From: an uncultured Lachnospiraceae bacterium
Lineage (GTDB): Bacteria > Bacillota > Clostridia > Lachnospirales > Lachnospiraceae
Assembly: GCA_947648875.1 (NCBI GenBank)
Contig: CANSPM010000013.1
Span: 1-64,000 of the forward strand
Length of the DNA: 64,000 nucleotides
Direction of reading: 5' to 3'
Positions within the stretch are counted from its first letter, which is position 1, and each line of letters begins with the position of its first letter. The notes under the pieces are model-generated. The model was not told where the DNA came from and ran no database searches. It worked only from the letters and a program-made list of their open reading frames with translations. The translations under genes were made by a program, and so were the position numbers. Positions 52,219 through 62,244 of the stretch are shown in pieces.

Positions 52219-53634
52219 ATGGTATTTAGCAGTATACCTTTTTTATTTCGTTTTTTACCTGTCTTTATGATTCTGTATTTTGTGGCTCCCCGGAGGATGA
52301 GAAATGTCATCCTCTTTTTGGGGAGTCTTTTCTTTTACGCGTGGGGAGAGCCGGTGTATGTGTTGCTGATGCTCTTTTCCACTCTGTCGGACTATCTGCA
52401 CGGCAGATTGATCGGCGCCTGCAAAAGCAGGCGGGTTGCAAGAGGGCTTCTGATCTCCTCCATCGTGATCAACCTGGGCCTGCTGGGATTTTTCAAATAC
52501 AGTGATTTTCTGATTGGCACGGTCAACCGGCTGTTGGGCAGCAGTATTCCGCTGCTTAAGCTGCCGCTGCCCATCGGTATTTCCTTCTATACATTTCAGA
52601 CCATGTCCTACACCATCGACTGTTACCGGGGAGAGGCCAAAATACAGAAGAACATACTGGATTTTGGCGTCTTTGTAACCATGTTTCCCCAGCTGATTGC
52701 CGGTCCTATCGTCAAATACCGGGACGTGCAGGATCAGCTGCGGCAGCGAAAAGCGGATATCGGAGCCATCAGTTATGGCTGCCGCAGGTTTGTGGCAGGA
52801 CTGGCCAAGAAAGTTTTGCTTGCCAATAACCTGGGACTTCTGTGGACAGAGATCTCCGGCGGCAATCTGGAGAACACTACGGTGCTGGGGGCCTGGCTGG
52901 GAGTGTTGGCTTATGCCTTCCAGATATACTTTGACTTTTCCGGGTATTCGGATATGGCCATCGGACTGGGAGCCATAATGGGCTTTCATTTCCCGGAGAA
53001 TTTCAATTATCCCTACATGGCAAAGTCGATTACGGACTTCTGGCGCAGATGGCATATCTCTCTGAGCGGGTGGTTTCGGGAGTATGTGTATGTTCCGCTG
53101 GGAGGAAATCGCAGAGGACTGCCGCGGCAGCTTCTGAATATCCTGATCGTCTGGATGCTGACAGGGATCTGGCATGGGGCCGGATGGAATTTTCTGCTGT
53201 GGGGGCTGTGGTTTGCCCTGTGGCTGATTCTGGAAAAACTGGTGCTGGGGCGGATGTTCAAGGCTCTGCCTTCTCTGGTGGGACGACTGTACACCTGGCT
53301 GATAGTGCTGGTGAGCTGGGTATTTTTTGCCATTGAGAACGGGCCTGGCGCCCTGCGTTACCTGTCTGTAATGTTTGGCCAGGGTACGGCGGGACTGTAT
53401 GACTCTCCCACGCTGTTTATTCTTCTGGAATACCGCGTGCTGTTAATCTTTGCGGCGATAGCGGCCACCCCGCTGGGACATCGGTTAACAGAAAGTTTCT
53501 TTGCCGTCACGGGAACCGGTGTGACGGTGGTACGCAGGGTGTTGGAAAAGCTGGTTCCCGCCCTGTTGCTGCTGGCATCCATTGCTTATATTGTGGAAGC
53601 CTCCTATAATCCTTTTTTGTATTTCAGATTCTGA
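52219..53634 (+). CDS. MBOAT-family O-acyltransferase (AlgI/DltB-like)
   Basis: A 471-residue protein with about 11 membrane helices. Signature regions: TFQTMSYTIDCYRGE, YFDFSGYSDMAIGLG, ITDFWRRWHISLSGWFR and YVPLGGNRRG, then MLTGIWHGAGWNFLLWG with the catalytic histidine. Such proteins transfer acyl groups across the membrane to polysaccharides or teichoic acids (AlgI, DltB, PatA types). It sits between a DUF4358 lipoprotein and a DHHW protein, an O-acetylation module. The start ATG follows GGGGAACAGC at a modest distance. Confidence 0.93.
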   Translation: MVFSSIPFLFRFLPVFMILYFVAPRRMRNVILFLGSLFFYAWGEPVYVLLMLFSTLSDYLHGRLIGACKSRRVARGLLISSIVINLGLLGFFKYSDFLIGTVNRLLGSSIPLLKLPLPIGISFYTFQTMSYTIDCYRGEAKIQKNILDFGVFVTMFPQLIAGPIVKYRDVQDQLRQRKADIGAISYGCRRFVAGLAKKVLLANNLGLLWTEISGGNLENTTVLGAWLGVLAYAFQIYFDFSGYSDMAIGLGAIMGFHFPENFNYPYMAKSITDFWRRWHISLSGWFREYVYVPLGGNRRGLPRQLLNILIVWMLTGIWHGAGWNFLLWGLWFALWLILEKLVLGRMFKALPSLVGRLYTWLIVLVSWVFFAIENGPGALRYLSVMFGQGTAGLYDSPTLFILLEYRVLLIFAAIAATPLGHRLTESFFAVTGTGVTVVRRVLEKLVPALLLLASIAYIVEASYNPFLYFRF

Positions 53635-53702
53635 TTCCTGTATTGGGAGGGGAAAATAGCGGATTGGCGAGGGTGTGTACCCGCGCTGTGAGAGGTATGG
53701 AT

Positions 53703-54836
53703 ATGAAACTGGAAAACGAAAAATTCCATCAGGGTATGACAGTGGCAATGCTGGCCCTGATGCTGCTGGTGTTGGCGGCGGCTGACATGGTAAAGGCGGA
53801 CCGTCTTTTTTCGGAGACGGAAAACAGAATATTGGCCCAGAAGCCGGAGCTGCGCCTGGAAAACATTATAAGCGGAAGCTATGGGGAGGAGTACGAGAAC
53901 TATGCCACAGACCAGTTTGTGAGTCGGGACAGATGGGTTGCGCTGAAGACCCGGATGGATATTCTGCTCCAGAAAAAGCTGATCAAGGGGGTGTATCTGG
54001 GGCGGGATAACTATCTCATAGAGCAACATCTGCCCGGAAATTATGATCAGGGGAAGGTGAATAAGCGACTGGACCAGCTGCTGGGGCTCACGGAGCAGTA
54101 TCCCGGGATAAAGGTAATGCTGGTGCCCACATCCGACAATATTCTGGAGGATAAGCTCCCTCCCCACGCGGTCAGCTTTGATCAGAGAGGTCTGCTGGAC
54201 CAGGTTAAGGAGAAGATCGGGGAGGAACATGTCATAGATGTGTTCCCCATTCTTGAGGAGCATCGGGAAGAGGAGATCTATTACAGGACGGACCATCACT
54301 GGACTACGCTGGGCGCTTACTATGGCTATCGGCATTGGACTGAGGCGATGAATTACCCGCCTCGCAATTTTGATCCCCAGGATCTGGTGACGGTGTCGGA
54401 CAGCTTTCTGGGAACCCTGCATTCCCGGCTCAATCTGCCCATGGAGGCCGACAAGATCCAGATTTTTCCCAGAACTGCCAGCCGCAGAATCAAAGCGGTG
54501 TACGATTTTGCCAAGGAGACTACTAGCTACTATGAGCCCTCCTATTTGGAGACCAAGAATCAGTACGGATATTTTCTGGATGACAATCATGCCTTTATTG
54601 AGATAGACACGGCCTATGTGGCCAAGGACAGAGAATTGTTTCTGATCAAGGATTCCTATGCCAACTCGCTGATTCCCATACTGGCGCCTCACTATGAGAA
54701 AATCTATGTGCTGGATTTGCGTTACTACAACGGCAGCCTGTTTTCCCTGATGGAGAAGTATGTGACCAGCGAAAAAGTGGATGTGTTGGTGGTGTATAAC
54801 TGTATTCATTTCCTGGAGGAGTTTTCTTATCGGTGA
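53703..54836 (+). CDS. DHHW-family protein (AlgX/AlgJ-like)
   Basis: A 377-residue protein with one N-terminal membrane helix (about residues 14-34), no lipobox, and an external catalytic-type domain. It contains the name-giving motif in YYRTDHHWTTLGAYYGY, an upstream segment KVMLVPTSDNILEDK and a conserved KDSYANSLIPILAPHY region. DHHW proteins resemble the SGNH-like AlgX/AlgJ partners of MBOAT acyltransferases and probably finish acetyl transfer to an exopolysaccharide. The start at 53703 is preferred over 53697 by spacing to GAGAGG. Confidence 0.9.
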   Translation: MKLENEKFHQGMTVAMLALMLLVLAAADMVKADRLFSETENRILAQKPELRLENIISGSYGEEYENYATDQFVSRDRWVALKTRMDILLQKKLIKGVYLGRDNYLIEQHLPGNYDQGKVNKRLDQLLGLTEQYPGIKVMLVPTSDNILEDKLPPHAVSFDQRGLLDQVKEKIGEEHVIDVFPILEEHREEEIYYRTDHHWTTLGAYYGYRHWTEAMNYPPRNFDPQDLVTVSDSFLGTLHSRLNLPMEADKIQIFPRTASRRIKAVYDFAKETTSYYEPSYLETKNQYGYFLDDNHAFIEIDTAYVAKDRELFLIKDSYANSLIPILAPHYEKIYVLDLRYYNGSLFSLMEKYVTSEKVDVLVVYNCIHFLEEFSYR

Positions 54837-54886
54837 TGTACAGAGCAGTGAACCGGAGATCAAAAGATCTCCAATAGGAGGAGGAT

Positions 54887-55543
54887 ATGCCAGTAAAAGC
54901 GGTTATATTTGATATGGACGGGGTGTTGTTTGACACGGAGAGGCTCTGTATGGACAGTTGGCTGGCCGTGGCAGAGGAACAGGGCATTCCGGATATGGAA
55001 AAATTTTTCCCTTCCTGCATTGGCAGGAATGTGACGGATACAAAGGTTCTGTTTCATGAATTTTACGGGGACGCGTTTGATTATGATATCTTCAGAAAAC
55101 AGGCTTCGGCATGGTTTCATGCGTATATCGAGCAGAAGGGCGTTCCGGTAAAACCAGGTGTCAGGGAACTCCTCGCCTTTCTGAGGGAGGGCGGCTATGC
55201 CATCGGGCTGGCTTCCTCCACCTCCCGCCCTGCTGTGGAGAATCATCTGGAGCGTGCAGGCATAAGGGATACCTTTCAAAGTGTGACTACCGGGGACATG
55301 GTGCTGCACTCCAAGCCCTGCCCGGACATTTATCTCATGGCCTGCAAAAGTCTGGGCACGGACCCGGCGCGGACCGTGGCCGTTGAGGATTCGCCCAACG
55401 GAATCCGCTCGGCTTACAGCGCCGGGATGATTCCCGTCATGGTGCCGGATCTGCTTGCGCCGGATGAGGAGATGCGGGAGAAGAGCGCCGTGATCTGTTC
55501 TGATTTGCTGGAAGTGATAGCGTTTCTGGAGAGGTGGAAGTGA
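54887..55543 (+). CDS. HAD-family phosphatase (beta-phosphoglucomutase-like)
   Basis: A 218-residue HAD hydrolase with a helical cap. Motif I is FDMDGVLFDTE with the nucleophilic aspartate, motif II lies in GLASSTSRPAVE, motif III includes KPCPDIY and motif IV VAVEDSPNGIRSA. This pattern fits the beta-phosphoglucomutase-like subfamily, which acts on sugar phosphates; the substrate is unknown. The start ATG follows AGGAGGAGG. It begins 50 nt after the DHHW gene, possibly in the same transcript. Confidence 0.92.
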   Translation: MPVKAVIFDMDGVLFDTERLCMDSWLAVAEEQGIPDMEKFFPSCIGRNVTDTKVLFHEFYGDAFDYDIFRKQASAWFHAYIEQKGVPVKPGVRELLAFLREGGYAIGLASSTSRPAVENHLERAGIRDTFQSVTTGDMVLHSKPCPDIYLMACKSLGTDPARTVAVEDSPNGIRSAYSAGMIPVMVPDLLAPDEEMREKSAVICSDLLEVIAFLERWK

Positions 55544-55636
55544 CCTGCGACGGAGCGAAGGATACGCGCAGGCGACCGTAATGAATGGCGTACAACGCCG
55601 TTTAGGACCGCGAGCCGGGGATGGCGACAGGTATCC
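55544..55636 (+). other. Structured intergenic segment before rsmA
   Basis: GGATAC (55560-55565) can pair with GTATCC (55631-55636), enclosing a GGCGT-ACA-ACGCC hairpin; CCTGCG (55544-55549) can pair with CGCAGG (55567-55572). It may be a leader structure of the rsmA transcript. No known riboswitch was recognised. Confidence 0.35.
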
Positions 55637-55664
55637 GGCCCGGGAATGAAGGTGAGGTGTACAT

Positions 55665-56534
55665 ATGGCTGATTTGGGAATGCCCCAGAATACAATTGCA
55701 ATCTTGCAAAAATATAACTTTGTTTTTCAAAAAAAATTCGGGCAGAACTTTCTGATTGATTCCCATGTGCTGGAAAAAATCGTTGACGCTGCGCAGATTA
55801 CCTGCGAAGACTGCGTGCTGGAGATCGGGCCGGGGATTGGCACCATGACCCAGTATCTGGCGGAGAGCGCCAGGGAGGTGGTGGCGGTGGAAATCGACAG
55901 GGCGTTGATACCGATTTTGCAGGACACCCTGTCCGCTTATGACAATGTGACGGTGCGCAATGAGGACATCATGAAGGTGGATGTGGGGCAGATCGTCCAT
56001 GAACGCAATCAGGGCAGACCCATTAAGGTGGTGGCCAATCTGCCCTATTATATAACCACTCCCATTATTATGAGTCTTCTGGAGAGTCATGTGCCGGTTC
56101 AGAGTATAACGGTCATGGTTCAGAAGGAGGTGGCGGACCGGATGCAGGTGGGGCCAGGCACTAAGGATTACGGGGCGTTGTCCCTGGCGGTGCAGTACTA
56201 TGCCAGACCGGAGGTAGTGGCCCGCGTACCGGCCAATTGTTTTATGCCACGGCCCAGTGTGGACAGCACAGTGATTCGGCTTACCAGATATCAAAAACCG
56301 CCGGTGGAGGCGCGGGACGAGAAGCATTTGTTCGCGCTGATTCGGGCGTCTTTCAATCAGCGCCGCAAGACCCTGGCCAACGGTCTGGCCAACGGCATGG
56401 GAATATCCAGGGAACAGGTGACGGCAGCGCTTAAGGAGATGGGATTGCCCGCTACCGTCCGGGGGGAGGCGCTGACGCTGGAGCAATTCGCGACACTCAG
56501 CAATCTGCTGATACAAACAACCCGTGCGGTATGA
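55665..56534 (+). CDS. rsmA: 16S rRNA (adenine-1518/1519-N6)-dimethyltransferase RsmA (KsgA)
   Basis: A 289-residue methyltransferase of the KsgA/Dim1 family. Motifs: NFVFQKKFGQNFLID at the N-terminus, the SAM loop EIGPGIGTMTQYLA, and NLPYYITTPII (motif IV), then KEVADRMQVGPGTKDYG and a helical C-terminal domain. It dimethylates two adjacent adenines at the 3' end of 16S rRNA, a late ribosome maturation step; loss gives kasugamycin resistance. The ATG at 55665 follows AAGGTGAGG. It lies directly ahead of the lipoprotein gene at 56709. Confidence 0.95.
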   Translation: MADLGMPQNTIAILQKYNFVFQKKFGQNFLIDSHVLEKIVDAAQITCEDCVLEIGPGIGTMTQYLAESAREVVAVEIDRALIPILQDTLSAYDNVTVRNEDIMKVDVGQIVHERNQGRPIKVVANLPYYITTPIIMSLLESHVPVQSITVMVQKEVADRMQVGPGTKDYGALSLAVQYYARPEVVARVPANCFMPRPSVDSTVIRLTRYQKPPVEARDEKHLFALIRASFNQRRKTLANGLANGMGISREQVTAALKEMGLPATVRGEALTLEQFATLSNLLIQTTRAV

Positions 56535-56708
56535 TATCCTTTCGGGAAACCATGGGAGAAAACCGGCAGTGTCATACAGGGCCGCGTTGGATTCAAGCCA
56601 ATCAGGTTCGTAAGGCGTGCAAGTAGGGCGGAAAGGGTGACCAAAACTGGAGTGTAGATATATACCGTATTCATAAAACAGAGTAGTACTGAAAAGGCAA
56701 ATTAATTT

Positions 56709-58925
56709 ATGAAGAAATGCATTTTACTCATATGTGTAATCTTTTTATTTCTGCCCGGCTGTGGCCGGGCAGAAAGTCTTCCGGAAGAATCGGAACCGGC
56801 GGATGTGCCTGTATTTGCCGGCGAAACCTGGGATACAGGGATTACACCGGCTTATATGCCGCAGTTGGGTTCTTTTCTGATTGTGGAAGACAAGTTGTAT
56901 TTTGTGGATAAAGGGGATGGAGACTGCGGCAAAATCTACAGGGTATCGCTGCATGACCTCCAAAAACCCCAAGAGGCAGAGCTTTTTCTAAAGCAGGAGT
57001 CCGGCCATATCGAGGCTATGTCCGCCGGGAAGGACGAAGCGGGGGCGGACTGTCTGGCGGTCCTTGGTCAGGACGGGGCGGGAGCGCGCTTTCTGGCATT
57101 GTACGGATTGGATGGAGGAGAACAGTGGAGCCAGAGGTGGGATGAGGACGCGTCTGCGGAGGGGCGCGGCCAGGCGGTTCTGCGGCTGGCGCAGGATGAG
57201 ACGGGGCATTATTATGCCCTGGGATCGGAGCGGATCTGGCTTTTGGACGAGAAGGGGCATTGGCAGGGCGAGATCGTGTGCCCGGGAAAGAATTATCTGG
57301 ATCTCTGCGCGGACGGCCGGGGCCGGGTCTATGCGACCTGTCAGAACGACCGGGGAGAGACCGTTCTGTATCGGGTGGATTATCAGAAGCGGAAGCTATG
57401 GGAAGAGACTTCCGTCTCCTGTGATGGCTCTATGTGGACCGGCGGGGAGGATACGCTTCTGATGCAAGGAGACGGAAGCGTGATGATGTATTCGCCCGGC
57501 CGGGGAGATGCCGCGGAATTGTTTCACATCCTGCAAGTTCATTTAAGACGGGAGGATGTGCAGACAATGAAAATCCTGCCGGAAGGAGATATGCTGGTGG
57601 TGAGCTGGGAGCCCCTGAACAGGAAGGCGCCGGTGACTGTCACCAGATTGTATGAAACCCAGGGAGAGCTACAGCCCAAAACAACAATTACATTGCTTCT
57701 GCCGCAAGCACTGCTACAGGCTGATCAAGGAGCCAAGGGTGGTATATTCGGGAAAATAGTGGAAGAGTTCAATTTTTCAGGCGAAGAATATGAGGTGGTG
57801 CTGGAGGGAGTAGAGCTGGGAGAGGGCGCGGACCTCTATGCGGCCGTCAACACCCGCCTGCTGGCAAAGGAAAGCGCTGACTTGATCTATTTGCTGGACT
57901 ATCAGGATATTGAGCGTTATATGGCCAAAGGCTATCTGGAAGACTTAACGCCCTATCTGGAAGAGTCGGAGAGACTGAGTCAGGATGACTATCTGGAACC
58001 GGTGCTGCGATGCTACCGCATCGGGGACGCGCTCTACGATATACCGGTCAGCTTTTCCGTATACACATTGGCGGGAAAGGCGTCGGAATTGGGCGAAGCG
58101 CCCGGCTGGACGGTGGATGAGTTCCTGGGCTGGCTGGAAAATCATCCGGACGTTCTGGCGAAGGAGGGGCTTTCCCGGAGCCATATTCTGACCTATTGCC
58201 TCATGGGAGGTATGGATGCATATTTAGACCGTGAGAGCCGTCAGGGCCGTTTTGAGGGGGAGGATTTTCAGAGCCTGTTGCAAAGAATCCGCAAGATAGA
58301 GCGGGACGATGCGGGGCACTGGGATGACTGGAGCGAACTGGTGAAAGGCGGAGAGAGGCCGGTTCTGGATCTTATGAATATATCCGATTTCCTGTATTGC
58401 GGGGAAACGGAATATCAATATGGAGAAGCATTGGTGTACAAAGGTTTTCCCACAGAAGACGGCGCTCCCTGCTATTTTTATGATGACAGCGCGATTGCCA
58501 TATTAAGCAGAAGCGCGAACAAGGAAGGGGCATACGCTTTCTGGGAATATTATCTGACCCATCGCGTTATGACCCTGTCAAAGAGTTCCTATTTTACGAA
58601 TCGCGACGCGCTGGAAAAAAGCATGGAATACGCTTCGGACCAATACAGAGCGGATAAGGATTCCGGAGAGGGGCGCTGGGCCGCCGCCAAATCGGAGGGT
58701 CTTGAGGAAGGTGTTGACTGGTATCCGGCCATGACGCGGCAGCAGCGGGACAAACAGCTTGCCATGATGGAGCATGTGAGGCCGGATACCCTGGAGAATA
58801 TGACCATCCGGAATATGATTCTGGAGGAGGCGCAGTACTATTTCGAAGGTGACAAATCATTGGAGGAAACCTGCGGCGTCATACAGAGCCGGGTGCAGCT
58901 GTATCTGGACGAGACAGGGAGGTAA
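56709..58925 (+). CDS. Extracellular solute-binding lipoprotein with large N-terminal domain
   Basis: A 738-residue lipoprotein: signal MKKCILLICVIFLFLPGC with lipobox FLPGC. The N-terminal half (about 40-320) has repeating strand pairs such as GDGDCGKIYRVSL, LAVLGQDGAGARFLALYG and GRVYATCQN, which look like a beta-propeller. The C-terminal half (about 350-730) is a family-1 type solute-binding domain: YEVVLEGVELGEGAD, ADLIYLLDYQDIERYMAKGYLEDLTPYLEES and LYDIPVSFSVYTLAGK. Substrate unknown, probably a saccharide. No permease genes are adjacent, so it may work with a distant ABC importer. The start ATG is about 12 nt from AAAGG, a weak site. Confidence 0.82.
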   Translation: MKKCILLICVIFLFLPGCGRAESLPEESEPADVPVFAGETWDTGITPAYMPQLGSFLIVEDKLYFVDKGDGDCGKIYRVSLHDLQKPQEAELFLKQESGHIEAMSAGKDEAGADCLAVLGQDGAGARFLALYGLDGGEQWSQRWDEDASAEGRGQAVLRLAQDETGHYYALGSERIWLLDEKGHWQGEIVCPGKNYLDLCADGRGRVYATCQNDRGETVLYRVDYQKRKLWEETSVSCDGSMWTGGEDTLLMQGDGSVMMYSPGRGDAAELFHILQVHLRREDVQTMKILPEGDMLVVSWEPLNRKAPVTVTRLYETQGELQPKTTITLLLPQALLQADQGAKGGIFGKIVEEFNFSGEEYEVVLEGVELGEGADLYAAVNTRLLAKESADLIYLLDYQDIERYMAKGYLEDLTPYLEESERLSQDDYLEPVLRCYRIGDALYDIPVSFSVYTLAGKASELGEAPGWTVDEFLGWLENHPDVLAKEGLSRSHILTYCLMGGMDAYLDRESRQGRFEGEDFQSLLQRIRKIERDDAGHWDDWSELVKGGERPVLDLMNISDFLYCGETEYQYGEALVYKGFPTEDGAPCYFYDDSAIAILSRSANKEGAYAFWEYYLTHRVMTLSKSSYFTNRDALEKSMEYASDQYRADKDSGEGRWAAAKSEGLEEGVDWYPAMTRQQRDKQLAMMEHVRPDTLENMTIRNMILEEAQYYFEGDKSLEETCGVIQSRVQLYLDETGR

Positions 58926-58956
58926 AACCGTATTTGCTTTATAAACGATATCTAGT

Positions 58957-58975
58957 CGGGCCCGGCCTGGGCCCG
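58957..58975 (+). terminator. Probable terminator after the solute-binding lipoprotein gene
   Basis: CGGGCCC, loop GGCCT, GGGCCCG forms a perfect 7-bp GC-only stem. T-runs follow only after about 15 nt, so it is weaker evidence than usual. Confidence 0.55.
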
Positions 58976-59019
58976 GCACAACATCTTGTATTTTTTCTCT
59001 TTTTTTTCCACATTTATTT

Positions 59020-59048
59020 TTGACATACTTCACGCACTGTGATACACT
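59020..59048 (+). promoter_or_regulatory. Promoter of the TPR/AAA-like gene and glgB
   Basis: TTGACA at 59020-59025 and TACACT at 59043-59048, 17-nt spacer, about 150 nt before the TTG start at 59198. Confidence 0.75.
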
Positions 59049-59197
59049 TATTATAACTGTTTACCATGCAGAGAAACGGCGGAACATGGGCCGATCGTAT
59101 GCTTTGCACGTGGACTTTCAGATACGGACCGGTGCAGGATCGCAGACCGGTGGGAACTGATAATGGCAGGACCCAGGGGTGCGGGAAAGAGGAAACT

Positions 59198-62100
59198 TTG
59201 GATAAAAATGAGTATAAGATAAAATCGGATGAGATAAAGGCGTTGATAGCCCAGGGAGAATACCAGCAGGCGGCGGAGATTGCGGACAGCATAGACTGGC
59301 GGCGGGTCAAGAGCGTAATGATGCTGTGTACTATCAGTGATCTGTATAAAATCAACCGCAGATATGAGGACAGTCGGGACATATTGCTGCTGGCTTACGA
59401 CCGTCATCCCGGAGGGCGCACCATTGTGTATTCCCTGTGCGAATTGTCTATCAAGATAGAAGATTATGTGATGGCTATAGAGTACTACAAGGAATTTGTG
59501 CAGATCGCCCCCAAGGATACGGGGCGCTACATTTTGCAGTACAAGCTGTACCAGGCCCAGGATGTGAGCCTGGAGGAGCGCATTGCGGTGCTGGAGGAAC
59601 TGAAGGCAAAGGATTACCGGGAGAAATGGGCCTATGAACTGGCCTATTTGTATCACAGAGTGGGACTGGCTACCAAATGTATAGAAGAGTGCGACGAGCT
59701 GATTCTGTGGTTTGGAGAGGGAAAATATGTGGTGAAAGCCATGGAACTCAAGATGCTTCACCAGCCTCTCTCTGACGAGCAGCAGGGAAAATATGACAGC
59801 CGCTTTCAGCCCGAACCGGTGTATGAGGATGGGGAGCCGTACTATGAGGACGGGGAAACTGCCGGCCAGGAGGCCGAAGAGCAGGAGTACGATCCGGAGA
59901 ATCCATATGTGGCGGAGACGGAGGAACAGGGGATGGCGGAGGAAGCCCAGTCCGCAGTACAGCCTGCGGATGTGCTGCACGCGCCAACGATTCGTATCCC
60001 TTCGGAGGAGATAGAGATCCAGGTTAAGACCATGGATGTGGGAAAATATAACACCATTAATCTGCAAAAGGAGTTGGCGGAAGGTCTGCGGGAGGTGCTG
60101 GAGGAAGAGGAACCCCAGGATGCGGATACCTCCGGCTTTATAGAACCCATGACGGAGGCGGATGGGACCGGGAGCCAACAGTTTAAAACTGCGGGCGGCG
60201 TCATGTATGAGGCGGCGGAAGAGCAGGTGGAGACGGAGGTTTTCTTTGGCGCCACAGGCGAGATGGGGGACATAAATCTTTCGGAGACAGCCCCGGAACC
60301 CGGGGAGATATTGACAGAGGAGGAGATCTATACAGAGGAAATCCCGGTGGTGAGAACAGGGGCCGGAGAGGAAGAATTGCCTGTGACAGAGGCGACCATT
60401 CCAGAGGAGACGGAGCGCGTCAAAGAGAACGCGCCTCTAAAAGAGGAAGCGTCTGCGGAGCCGGTAGATCAGACGGCGGCTCTGGTCATGGAGCAGCTGC
60501 GGCAGCAGAATCTGGGAATAGAGCCTCCCAGAGAGATGGCGGGAGTGTTGTCCATGGAGTCGGATGGACAGATCAGTCTGGTGGTTCCCGAGTCGGAAAC
60601 GGTGGAAAAACAGATCACCGGACAGATGCGCATAGAAGATATACTGGCCGAGTGGGAGCGCATGAAGCGCAGCAATGAGAAGAGACGCAGAGAGGCGCTT
60701 CATCAAAAGGTATTGCGGCAGACGGGGCCTATGTTCACCGCCTTTGAGAAGTCTATTCGGGACGGACTTTTGGAAAAGCTGGAACAGGGGGCGGAGCCGG
60801 AGGATATTCTGGCCGAAGCGGAGAGATTTTCCGGCGAAGGAGCTGTTGCCCAAGAGACTGCGGCGGAAGAGAATGAAGTAATCGCGGATGAAACAGCGGA
60901 GGAAGAATTCAGTGAAGAGGAGCAGGCTGTAAGGGAATCTTCCGAGAGGTATTATGAGGAGGAACTGACAGGCGAAGAGGCGGAATTTTACGAAGAGGAA
61001 CCAGTTGTAGAGGATCCTGCGGAGATATTTTATGAAGAAGGGGCCGACGGAGAAGTACCTGTGGCTACGGAGGAAGCCACAGAGGAATTTTTTGAGGAAG
61101 AGTCCGTTGGCGAGGAGCCCGTGGGAGAGTTTTATGACGAAGAATTTACCGCTGAGGAGGAAGAATTTTACGAAGACGAGGAGTCTGCTGAAGGGACTGA
61201 CGCCGAATTATTTGGAGACCGGCTGGAAGAACCGGTAGAAGAATTTTACGGTGAAGAGCCCGTAGGAGAGGCGGCGGAGGAAACCGTAAACGAATTATGT
61301 GGAGAAGATTTGAAGGAACAGGATTCCTCGGAAAAAGAATCCTACAGCAAGAAATCCCCGGATAATACATCCATGAAAGAATCCAGGGGGGACTCTTCAT
61401 CAGATGAAACGGCATCCGCCGACGAGGCTAAGGAAGCCCGGCCGTCAAGAGAAACGCCCAGGCTGCGCGCGCTGACCAGGGAAGAAAAGGAACTTTTCGG
61501 CGCCTTTATCCAGAGCAAGTCCTCCAGGGAAAAGCTGATAAACGCTATTGATTCCATCAGCATGGCCTCGTATACCGGCAATGTGGTGATAACCGGTGAT
61601 GAGGGTATGGACACGCTGACTTTGGCCAAAAACATGATTCGGGAAGTGCGGATGACGGATAGCAATTTCTCCGGTAAGACCGCAAAAATATCCGGGAAAT
61701 CCCTGAATCAGCGGGACCTTGTAAAGACTCTCGACGGTCTGGCCAACGGCGCTCTGATCATACAGAAAGCGTCTCATATGCACAAAGACACGGTGGACGC
61801 CCTCTACAAAGCATTGCAGCAGGAGAAATATGGCCTCATTGTTATTATGGAGGATACCCGTAAGGCCATGAATAAATTTCTGGATGTCTACACCAAATTG
61901 GCGGAATGCTTTAATGCCAGAATGGATATGGAGGCTCTGAGCAATGATGCCCTGGTCACTTTTGGCAAAAAATATGCCAGAGAGAAGGAATATTCCATTG
62001 ACGAACTGGGCATCCTGGCGCTGCACACGAGGATCGCGGAGCAACAGACCAGCAGCCATGCCGTGACAATTCTGGATGTGAAGGGAATTATGGATGAGGC

Positions 62101-62212
62101 AATCCGACACGCGAACCGCAAATCCCTGGGGCACTTTGTGGACATATTGCTGGCCAAGCGCTATGACGAGGAGGATATGATCATTCTGCGGGAGAACGAC
62201 TTTATATATTAA
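59198..62212 (+). CDS. TPR protein with acidic repeats and degenerate AAA-like C-terminus
   Basis: A 1004-residue soluble protein. Residues about 1-200 are TPR-like helical repeats (EYQQAAEIADS, YEDSRDILLLAYDRHP, DYVMAIEYYKEFVQIAPKD). Then comes a long Glu-rich, repetitive region to about residue 740, with units such as EEPVGEFY and EEFYEEEP, probably disordered. The last 245 residues look like an AAA domain: ELFGAFIQSKSSREKLINAI, VVITGDEGMDTLTLAKNM where a Walker A loop would be (G-x4-GKT is lost), and ALIIQKASHMHKDTVDALYKAL, in the Walker B position. The start is probably the TTG at 59198 after AAGAGGAA. It precedes glgB by 32 nt and probably acts with it, by unknown means. Confidence 0.75.
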   Translation: MDKNEYKIKSDEIKALIAQGEYQQAAEIADSIDWRRVKSVMMLCTISDLYKINRRYEDSRDILLLAYDRHPGGRTIVYSLCELSIKIEDYVMAIEYYKEFVQIAPKDTGRYILQYKLYQAQDVSLEERIAVLEELKAKDYREKWAYELAYLYHRVGLATKCIEECDELILWFGEGKYVVKAMELKMLHQPLSDEQQGKYDSRFQPEPVYEDGEPYYEDGETAGQEAEEQEYDPENPYVAETEEQGMAEEAQSAVQPADVLHAPTIRIPSEEIEIQVKTMDVGKYNTINLQKELAEGLREVLEEEEPQDADTSGFIEPMTEADGTGSQQFKTAGGVMYEAAEEQVETEVFFGATGEMGDINLSETAPEPGEILTEEEIYTEEIPVVRTGAGEEELPVTEATIPEETERVKENAPLKEEASAEPVDQTAALVMEQLRQQNLGIEPPREMAGVLSMESDGQISLVVPESETVEKQITGQMRIEDILAEWERMKRSNEKRRREALHQKVLRQTGPMFTAFEKSIRDGLLEKLEQGAEPEDILAEAERFSGEGAVAQETAAEENEVIADETAEEEFSEEEQAVRESSERYYEEELTGEEAEFYEEEPVVEDPAEIFYEEGADGEVPVATEEATEEFFEEESVGEEPVGEFYDEEFTAEEEEFYEDEESAEGTDAELFGDRLEEPVEEFYGEEPVGEAAEETVNELCGEDLKEQDSSEKESYSKKSPDNTSMKESRGDSSSDETASADEAKEARPSRETPRLRALTREEKELFGAFIQSKSSREKLINAIDSISMASYTGNVVITGDEGMDTLTLAKNMIREVRMTDSNFSGKTAKISGKSLNQRDLVKTLDGLANGALIIQKASHMHKDTVDALYKALQQEKYGLIVIMEDTRKAMNKFLDVYTKLAECFNARMDMEALSNDALVTFGKKYAREKEYSIDELGILALHTRIAEQQTSSHAVTILDVKGIMDEAIRHANRKSLGHFVDILLAKRYDEEDMIILRENDFIY

Positions 62213-62244
62213 TGAATATATACTGACGAACGGGAGGTAGGGAT

